Assembly: GCF_052324685.1 (NCBI RefSeq)
Contig: NW_027506876.1
Location: 558,001-622,000, forward strand
Length of the DNA stretch: 64,000 nucleotides
Reading direction: 5' to 3'
Origin: Brachyhypopomus gauderio
Taxonomy: Eukaryota > Chordata > Actinopteri > Gymnotiformes > Hypopomidae
The translations under genes and the position numbers were made by a program. Below are positions 50,735 to 60,880 of the stretch, piece after piece; position 1 is the stretch's first letter; the number at the start of each line of letters is the position of its first letter. The notes beneath the pieces were generated by a model. The model was not told the DNA's origin. It searched no databases and was given only the letters and a program-made list of their open reading frames with translations.

Positions 50735-53371
50735 TTAATACATACATTTATTACAGATACCCTGAACCATGACTTGGGCAAACTGCAGCTATATGAGAGC
50801 ATAAGAGCAGGGGTGATAAATCATAGATGCACCACTGTTCACGCTGTTATGAATTTCAAATGCAGTCAAGGTCAAGAGAGGAGAGTTGTGTGCAGTCAGC
50901 TCTGCTCTACCTCCCACTTGTTGTCCTTGGTCTGTCTCTTCAGCTGAACGTTCCAATTCTCCGCGCTGACCTCGGCGCAGTGGGCTATCGTCATGGCGAC
51001 GGGAGAGGCCAAGTTGAGTCCCGGGGGGCCGTAGGTGACCTCGGGACCGAGCAAGATCTCACGTCTCTCTTCTAACGGGGCACTGGGGAACGCCCGAAGG
51101 GAAAGAAGAAGACAAAAGTTACTGTGTGCTTTCCCAAGCACCCTGGCAGGCGCAAAGTAAATAAATGTTTTAAAAAATGAGTAGGCAATAACCCTACGCC
51201 AACAAAAGCCGTTTTAGTTCTGGACTTTGTTTATGTCTTCTATTCATTGTGCCACAGTCATTTTAGGAGTCTGAACCGATTTCATATCACTCAACCCATC
51301 TGGCGCAGTTTAACAATCAGGCAACGCAAACACAAAATCCAATCAAATGTGCACTAGCGGAACTGTTTGTGCCACGGACCGCATGGAACTGCGCACATAA
51401 TTACCCTCGACTGCCAAGTTAGCAGGTCTTAAAATCATTAAAGGCAACGCGCCTTGCAGAGATGGCCGTAATTCCGCGGAAAACCTGCTGATTCTCGAAG
51501 GGCAGGCCGAGAGCAAGTCGTTTAGTCGCTGCTGCATATTCATGAGGAGTTTGCTTATAATTTTCATTCGGTTATCATCGCCTTCCATCTCTTCCTCGCC
51601 ACGGTGCGGCCCGAACTAAAGCCCGTTAACAAGAGAGCTACCAAGAGCCCTTCCAACCCCGACTCGAGACGGAGGAGAAACAAGGAGACCTCCTGGCGTT
51701 CTTGGCTCCCGCCACCACTGCTGAGCCACAAGTGTGCACGAGGTTCCCTGCAAATTAAGGGTTGTGCTCATTACTGTCGGTGGAGATGCATTGTTCAGCC
51801 AGGGAATACTTCAGCAGTGCGAAAAGGATGCTAAGCAATTATAACATTTTTTTTTCCATTTAGGGTAAAAACTGTTTTCTCCTCTCTTTGACCCTTGTTT
51901 GTTAGCAACTATTTTGCATGACAAACTTCGAGAGAACCTTGAAGCCTGTATTCATTTAAGGTGTTATACTGTCAGACTGCTACCTTTACTGCATGCATGA
52001 TTACACTGTTTCTGAAGTTTAAATGCTATTTGCAATTCAGCTTCATCTCTTAAGAGAGAACAGGAAATACATCTGTCAATAAGCGTTTTTCTTTGCCTGC
52101 ACACTTCATACTAACTACTTCAGGCTCCATGTATGTTGGATTTCTTTACCTCATTGAGGATACAGCAATTGTTTCAGGTGTTTTGAACCTCGAACATGAC
52201 TCACTTGTCACTCTCAGCGAGAGCTCCTGCATCTCAATGGTACTTCAAACGTCCCAATTCAACGCAACTGTCATAATTTTAATGACTCGGTAATGATTTG
52301 AGAAGCGGAGAAGAGCTCGTCAACACGCTCGGAGTGAACGTGCCTTGAGCGTGTGCCGTGCAAGGAGGGGAACGTCACTCGGCATTCACTGAAGTGCACG
52401 CGCGATAAACAGGGTTAAGTCATAATTTTCCCCTCTGTTAAAGCGTCGGAACTGAAAGAAAGCAGAACCGCCCCAAATTTATTTCACCCACGCGGAATCT
52501 ACATTTAATATCCGAGCAAGTCATGTATTTAATGAGAAGCCAACGCTGGCCACGGATTTACCTGTGTTTGGAATGCCGTAACACTGGGAGAAACCCAGCG
52601 TTTCCCCTCCCCGTCCCCTTCACTTACAATTCCGCACCGCCATCGAGGGTCGCGCTAGCGCTAGCCGTGCCTTTAATGAGACGCATTATTCAGAGTGACT
52701 GATGATTCAACCCTGTGAGACATGCAGCGTTTCTGGGGTTCGGCGGGACACGGCAACCTCACCGAGAAATGAACAGGATCCATTAGCGAGCGCACTACTT
52801 CTTATGGGATCTCTGTTTAATGGAAGTATCAATCCCAAGCAACAGCAACATCAGAAACAAAGAGCCCTAAAAGCTTGATGAGTATGAGACTGAGAGAAGA
52901 GCTGGAGAAGATGTGGAAGGTGAAGACCACAGTGGTTCACATGGTAATCGCAGCACTAGGGGCTGTGACGGCCAAACTGGGAGAATGACTCCAGCCAAAC
53001 TGGGTGAATGGTTCCAGCCAAACTGGGTGAATGACTCCAGCCAAACTGGGTGAATGGTTCCAGCCAAACTGGGTGAATGGTTCCAGCCAAACTGGGAGAA
53101 TGACTCCAGCCAAACTGGGGGAATTACTCCAGCCAAACTGGGAGAATTACTCCAGCCAAACTGGGAGAATTACTCCAGCCAAACTGGGAGAATGGTTCCA
53201 GCCAAACTGGGAGAATGGATCTAGTCAAACTGGGAGAATGACTCCAGCCAAACTGGCAGAATAGCTCCAGCAGATTCAAGGAACACCAGCAAAGATCCAT
53301 GTCCAGAAAAGTCCTGGGAACAGCTCAACGTCTCTGTGGACCCGCAGGCTCCCTGGTTTCTGGTACAGGAC

Positions 53372-53429
<58 letters not shown>

Positions 53430-54693
53430 AATGGAAGATCTGTTTAAGCTGATGACCAGTGTTTAAGGACTTAAGGAGCACTGTCTGCACAGATGAGGGG
53501 AAATGTTGATTCTGGGAAGTGAGCAAAGGCTTTGCTATTTCTGATGGCTTTAAAATATCCACATGCTATTTTTGGGGGGTTCATAAAGACCCAGAGACCT
53601 TTCAGATGGCCTGCCACCATCGTGTGTTGAGTTTTGAATGGATTTCTATTACAGTTGAGGGGTTGAGCGTTCAATGCCCACTGTCCTGCTGAGTGAAAGG
53701 AAAATTCAATTGCCCGCCGTAAACCCCCCTCTGTCCAAAGAGTTCTTCGAATGATGGCTCCATTCAGACTATGGCTTCAGATGATTATCTGAGAGGAGGG
53801 GCGAGGTGCTCACACGTATGACGGGAGAGGGCACAATTGCTCCAATGGCAGAGATGGAGATGGATACTTACTGGACTTACTATTACACAAAAAAAACAGA
53901 CAAAGAACCACAAAAAAACCAATAAACAAAAACAAAACGCTTGACCTGCCTGTTTGGTGTTTACAGCCTTGCAGTATGGCTCAAAGTGGCTATACTTTTT
54001 CTTGCACTCAGTGTAGACTTTTCTGCAGTGTAATGGTTCTGTGTCCTAGCCTGATTGAAAGCTTCATCTACGTCGGTGTGCGCAATGACTCGGAACAGCC
54101 TCCATTTTGTGCCGCGCGCTGTAACAGCTCTCCATCTCCTTTTCCCGTTTTCTCGTTCCCTTTTAAAGCCCTATGCAGAGTGAGCAATGACAGCCAACTG
54201 GCCTGCTTCTTCTTCAGGCTCAGCGGAGTGGAGCGGTCACGTCACCTGGCTGCCCCCTGGAGGAGAGAGGGCACCACTGCAGGGTCCTCGCCGTGCCAGG
54301 ACTGCTGTGGAAAGTGCGTCGTGTATGGGAAAGTCGGCCGTCCCGCAGGAGGAGAGGCGAGGAGCTGCGTGGGTCATGGTTTGCACATGCCCAGAAGGCC
54401 CCGAGAGGGATGTGGCAATAAGTTAACACCCCCCCCCCCCCCCCCCCCCCCCGAAGGAGAGAGACAGAAGAGATCGCAGTGCAAGTACACAGTGATGTTC
54501 TCTTGGTATTCACTCTGAAGTTGCTTAGGCCAATGACGAAGGCAGCTCGCAGAAACACTGGCGTCTGAAGGTTGTGCTCCAACCCCAAGAGAACACTTGT
54601 TTCCACTCGTGAGACTGAGCAGGTAAACAATAGGTGCGTACCAACGGCCTGTGGGTTTCCACTGAGGGGGTGTAATTTGGAGCATGTTGGACC

Positions 54694-54766
<73 letters not shown>

Positions 54767-57700
54767 AAAAGAGAAACTGGTGTATTAGCATCGATCCTGT
54801 ATTTTTTCCCATAATAAATTTTTATCCGCACCATAAGGATTCTGGTCTCTCATGCCTTTTTGTGGTCAGACCCCTTAAAAATGAGATCAGTAATGGCATA
54901 TATTGACATATTTCAGCATATGCTGAGATACACATTCTTCTGTGGTAGCAGGTGTAACTGGGCTGACACCACATTGCATATATACATAGAAACCGCTGTA
55001 AACAGTAAACACTGTGAAGTGTGAACCCCCCATGTGTTAACCACCACTTGCACTGGCCTGCAGTGCACAGTTCTAAAATAATTCCTTGTACACTGCATGG
55101 TCTGGCGAGTAACTGACATCCCATCTTGTTTATGAAGGGAGTCTGTGCATAAACTGCTCACATATGTTCCTGTTATGACATCCTGAATACTGTCAGGCAA
55201 AGGAAACTGCATAAAAATGAACAGTTTATTAACCACATGCATATGCAGATCTTTATTAGTCATGCCTACCTTTTAGTTACACCTTGTAGATGGACTGTTA
55301 CAGTTTAAAGTCCATCTGTTGCAAAGTCCATTTTGTGCTGACCATCTTTTAGATGTTCATCAGTGATCAGTTTCTGACCACAAGGCCGCTCACAGTTATG
55401 GCATTACCACATCACTCTTAATGCTGTGTTGAGAGTGGCCGACCCCCAAAACGATTTCTTGCTCAGCTAAGAGAGGTGGTCTCACCTGGACTCGCTTTGG
55501 CTCACGAGCATGTACATTTCCCAGGACGTGTCCTCGGCTATGGCTCCGTGAGACACCAGCAGGCTGACTCCTGCAGAAATGACAAGTGAGTCGTCAGCTC
55601 ACACACACACACATTGCAGAACCCAGCCCAGCCGATCCTGCTTCCAGCAGTGTTCTTATTCTCTTCTGGGAACCTGGAGGAAGAACCCTACAGGCAGTAC
55701 ACACCCACTAACTCAGTCTAATTGTTTGTATGATAAATGCGTCGTCATTTGCTTCCAAACATTAAGCAAAGTGCCTGTTAGACTTAATTAAACTAACACC
55801 TGCCACGCAGTTTCATCTTCATCAGTGATGGCAACAGAGTGATCAGAAGGTGTTGCTTAAATGTCGCCAATGTATGAGGTGTGCAAGCAGACATAAGTAA
55901 CACACTGGCACGCTGTCATGAGCATCATCTTTGAAGCATTTGGCTTGGTGTCTGTAGAGTGATAGAAGGCGAAAGGCAACAGTACTTTTCCTTGCGTCTT
56001 CCGTCAGATGTGAAATGTCCTGAGTTTGATGTCCATTAGAGCGTCACACAGGGTCCCGCCCACTCACCTCCTACCAGTCGTGACAAGGTCACGAACTCTT
56101 CACAGAGGTCTTCAGGAAGGCTCCTCCCCTCATTTGTGTTCCACTGAATTTATCCCGCCACACCTCCCGAAGGATCAACGGTGAGGTTGGGTGTCCTAGC
56201 CCCACCTCTCTCTCCGTGTTTACCTTCACACTGTGCCACACCTCTTTAAACGTAAACACAAACTGTCTTCCCTGGTATGCAGCCCCACCGAGGTTGCCAA
56301 TGCGTTCACTACGCAAGCTCACTGTCCCCATGCAGCCTGTCACTTCCTGACCTATAAAATTCCTATTGGCCAACCCAGCGGCTGAGGCCGTACCTGGCCC
56401 CACAGGCACCGTTAATGCATGCCGAGTGTCAAGTGTCACCGGTTGCATCTGAATCTACCACATTATACGATGACACAACACAACAACTAGCTCACATACT
56501 CTGTCCTCCATGTAACTGGAACATTTCTTCAGCTGTCCCAACTTTCTCGAGCATTTCCCCAGCTAGTCTGTGCTCTCCTCACCCACAAGCACCCACCTCC
56601 CCTTTCAGCAGTTTCTGATAACTCCTTCACAACCCCTAGCCTATGACAGACTGCACAAGCAAGACCTCGTCTGTAGACCTCGTCTGTAGACCTCGTCTGT
56701 AGACCTCGGCTCCTTCCTTTCAGTAGCATCATCCATCGCATCCTCCAGTGGAATTGTGAACTCTACAAAATAGACTATCCGTTTACTTTCAGAGTACAAC
56801 ACCATGTCTGGCCCCAGCAAAGCTAATGCAAAACACTGTGCTATCTGGAGTTTTGTGCCTATATCTGCCAGCAATTTCCAACCCGGAGCTTCCCCTCATC
56901 TACTGATATTTATAGCCTGCATTTGCTCTCCAAAAGATGGACCCTCACGCGCAACCCTAACCACTTTATTCACATAACTGCTAGACGAAGCACTAACCTC
57001 TAAGTGCTTATTATTGAATTACCATGCTAATATGCTAAGCGCATGATTATGTCTCCATGTGCATCATCTCTGCAACAAACTAACCTTATATGCCAATAAA
57101 ATGTGCTTCAATATGCCAACCCCCGCACACAGTTTACAGCTTGGATCTTCACCTACCCGCCAGCCAAGGTTTTGTGGGGTTGGAAGGATGTCGTAACTTG
57201 CTCCAAGCAAAAATGTAATGCAACTCGCGTCCATTCCCCACAATTCCTGCCAGGTAATTTTCCTCTTTTCCACACTTGCCCAGCAAAGCCGGTGACCTTG
57301 CGTTCCTTGTGACGCTACTGTTGCATTCCATGCTCTGTCTTCCTCTCGCGAATGCAACATCTCTGGCAATGAAGCCTTATATTAAATTCAATCACATGCC
57401 TTATTTATAAAGAGCTCTTGGCTAACTGCACCACTACCCACATGTTCCACATCCTCCCTGTGTTTGTGCCGCCATCTTTATCACCACATCCTGAGACCAC
57501 AACAAAAGCATCTTATGATTCACAGTTCCTCAACTCAGCTTCAGTCCGTAGTGGCTCTAGATCCTCTCCTATACCCCGCCACTCACCACAGCCCCTCACA
57601 GCCTGACCCATAATCCTCTGCTGCCTCTCTACTTCTAATTGCAATTGTAACTGCAAAAACACAAACCATCAGATGCGAGGCAGCTAGCCAGCTGGAGACG

Positions 57701-60700
57701 GTTTCCCTGCTAAACATCATCTCTTAATGCTGTTAATAGCTTTCACCAATTCTGCCTTTAGCCCCACAGCTAGTTCTTTATCGTTTAATGCAGCACTGTA
57801 CCATCTACCCACACTCTCACCTAGCTTTTCCTTTCACAGCTGAAATGCTGGTTTAACCTTCATTCTTGCCCACCTAAGATTACCATTTCTCTTTTATAGC
57901 ATCTCCCAGGGACACTACGCAGCAGTTGTCAGTGTTTTCGAGTCATCCACGTATGCGCTAACTTCCGAACAACAGCCATCAGCTGACATAAAATACCTCA
58001 AGACCTCAGGTGCATTTGTGTCCCTCTGATATGAGACAGGCCCTGCTGCAGAACCTCCCTTTGCACAAAGCACAGCATCTTGAACTCACTCCACTTCGGT
58101 GGTCTCACATTGGCCTCTCTATGTCACCCACTGGTGGAATGTCTGCTGTCAAATCCATCTCCTATGCCTTATCCCTATCAGTACAAACTAATTCCTTTTG
58201 TCCAACTTTTAATCTCCCGGATGACTCCTTACTAAATAAGGTCTTCACACAATTAAAGAGATTTCTAAAGAATGCTGCCCTAGCATGTCCCCTCTTCCAC
58301 TTAACTTCTGAATGAGTCTCCCTATTTCTACATGCTGCCTTGACTTCATTACGCCTTGTTTCTTTTTCTGCAAACTACCAAACGTTCCTACATTCATAAA
58401 TGACTTTCCCTAAGCTCTTCAGTTTACCCTCTGCTGCTCCCTACCACTCCTGCATTATGCCTTTCATTCACCCTCAGCGCTCCTCTAGACTACCCTATCT
58501 GCACCGCCATCTTACGTACACACTCTTCCCAATTTCTTCTTCCCACCCGCTCTGTAACATTGCTCTAGCGAATATCAGCTTCACCTTCTTGTACACCCGT
58601 GCTGGAGATCCCAGCAGTGACGGAGGTATCGATGTCCTTCACGTCCCAGATGCTGATGAATAACTTTGTACTGGTCAGTGTGGGGCCCTGATAGTATACA
58701 TACACATGGATGAACGTTGCTGTCATTGGTCGATAGCCTGAAATAGCCACTCAGCCTCTACTTCCCCTGTCCTTTTTCTCTCCAAGCTGTCCAAATCTTT
58801 CCCCTGTCGTCAGACCTGGGAGAAAAGCACCTGAGCTAAAAGGTGTAAAGACCTGAGAGTAAGCCAAGAAAACTGTTGTCACGTATTAGCATGGTGCTAC
58901 CGCCAGCGAAAACAGCCATGTTAGCCAATGAAAACACTGATCGTTTCAAAGCATCTGCTGTGTGCTCGTCACATCTCCGCTGCTGAACCAAACATGCTGT
59001 GTCACACAGTCTGCAGTGGGTTCGTGTTAACGATCGTTAACTCCATCGTCTCCTCACATGCGCAAATGGTGACTGCCAGTCAAAAAACGAAAAGTCTGGA
59101 GACATTTTAAGCCGGTTGATACAGCATGAGTGAGTGAACGCTGCATCAGCCCTGCAGTAAAACTCAGTTCAACTCTAAGAAACCATAAACTTTGCCTCTG
59201 TTTCCCAAATATAAATTGTATCTAGAGAACTGTAAGATCACCACAAAAAAGCGGTGAAGTGAGTCAGAGCAATATTGGAGTTGTTAACCTGCAGACTAAG
59301 CAAATACTGCAATATGTGGCACAGTTGCCTACAAAAACCCTCGAATAACAATCACCATATTGTTATTCACCAAAGATGATAATCTTTCTGAGATTCCTAT
59401 TTTTTTAGGCCTGCCCACAGTGGTCATAGAAGAGCACAAAGGCTTCCTTGATCTCCAGACTTTGTCCTGCGACCCACCTGTGTTGGGCATGACTAGGCGT
59501 CCCCCCGTGTGCCCCAACATGCCGCTGCTCCTCAGCTGGGTCCGGCGGGCCGGTAGAGGGCCGTTGGTGGGCAGTGTGGCGGCCCCGAGGCCCTGGGTAG
59601 TGCCTCCACGGGCCGCGTTGAGCTCGGCGCGGTCGGCCATGCCTGGAGGAGCGGTGAAGAAGCCCAGGCCTTTGACCTCGGGGTCGTGAAGCGTCTCGAA
59701 CGGCTCCTTGTTGGCGGGATCCTGGAAACAGACGGGGCCCGCATAGACGCGGCCCACGCTCAGCTCCGGCTGCAGGGACGACGTCAGAAGCAGAGGGTTG
59801 CCTGGGGAGACGAAGGCACGGCCCACGGCCCGGTTACGGTTTGCGGGTGACGGGCGCGGCCAAGGTGGAGAATTATGTTACAGGATGCCAGAGAATGAGA
59901 CCTCGATGGAGCACGAAGCTCTTGACCCTGGACTGAAAAGTGACACTGTCGATGCCAAAGGAGTTCTAGACTCACTCGTGGTTGTGCTGACTGCAAGATT
60001 AAATGTGAAAGAGGTGCAAAAGGAAGTTACATTCATTTGTCCCTACAAATACCTCAGCCTGAGACCTGCATGCCATGAGCAGATTCATAAGAGTCTACAC
60101 TTTGAATGAATACAGATTTAGTTTAAAAACACAGTCATTAGCATAGGTATTATCCACCAAACCAAACATGTATATGTTTGTATGAGCATATAGAAAGTTA
60201 ACATTGATTTTATCATTCACTGTGTATTTACAGTTTCAGTAGATTTCAGTTGTTTAGTTTCTTCATTTCGGTTACAGTATTGGCCATCGTTTCTTCTCCT
60301 CTAGCTGAGACTCAGATCTCATCTTTATCAGCATCCCTCATCTTCTCACCCTCCCTCTCTCCCTTCCTCTCCCTCTCTCCCTCCCTCCCTGCAGGCAGCT
60401 TGCATTTCAGCTCGGTCTGAGTGACCTTCTTGTTTTGGAATGTGTAAAAGTGCCTGCTGGTGGTGGGATCTCTGGCAGGCGAGGCACGCTGGTGGGTGTG
60501 GAGGGGGGGGGGGGGAGTGTCGGTGGGGTGAGCGTGGGGGGGGGGGTGCTGTTGACCCTCCACAGCTCCTCCTCTAACCTGTGCCGGTCAAAATCAAACA
60601 CATGCATGCGCGCTCCACGTGTTGGCCAGCCTGGCCGCCCACACGCGTGTGCCCTCTCCCCATGCCAGACTAACGGAGACCTTCAACTCCAGCTGCTACC

Positions 60701-60840
60701 CAGCGAGAGAGGCCAGGCGTGAAGCTAATAGCCCTTTATTTTTAGGAGAAATCGTTAATTACCCTAGGCAAGCTGATTGCTGTCACAAGGGTCTGGGTAT
60801 TTCTGTTCATCAAACACATCAAAAAGTGCTACACTCACGA

Positions 60841-60880
<40 letters not shown>

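Larger units (their letters stand above)
51083..55485. other. unc5d intron (4.4 kb) with minisatellite and microsatellites
   Basis: No exon found. Contents: a 23-bp minisatellite at 52.97-53.27 kb, (TA)n at 53.37 kb, poly(C) at 54.43 kb and (TG)n at 54.70 kb. The 51.34-51.62 and 52.3-52.8 kb parts are unique, CpG-containing sequence that might be conserved regulatory DNA, but this cannot be judged without an alignment. Confidence 0.5.
55571..59477. other. unc5d intron (3.9 kb) dominated by a LINE remnant
   Basis: The central 56.6-58.4 kb is a non-LTR retrotransposon remnant. The flanks (55.6-56.5 and 58.5-59.4 kb) show no exon or other element that I recognise. Confidence 0.55.

Noticed and set aside
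52867-53264. Repeat protein with PAKLGEW and SQFGWNHS units
   Set aside because: The 23-bp minisatellite cycles through all frames, and the frames on both strands are artefacts of the repeat.
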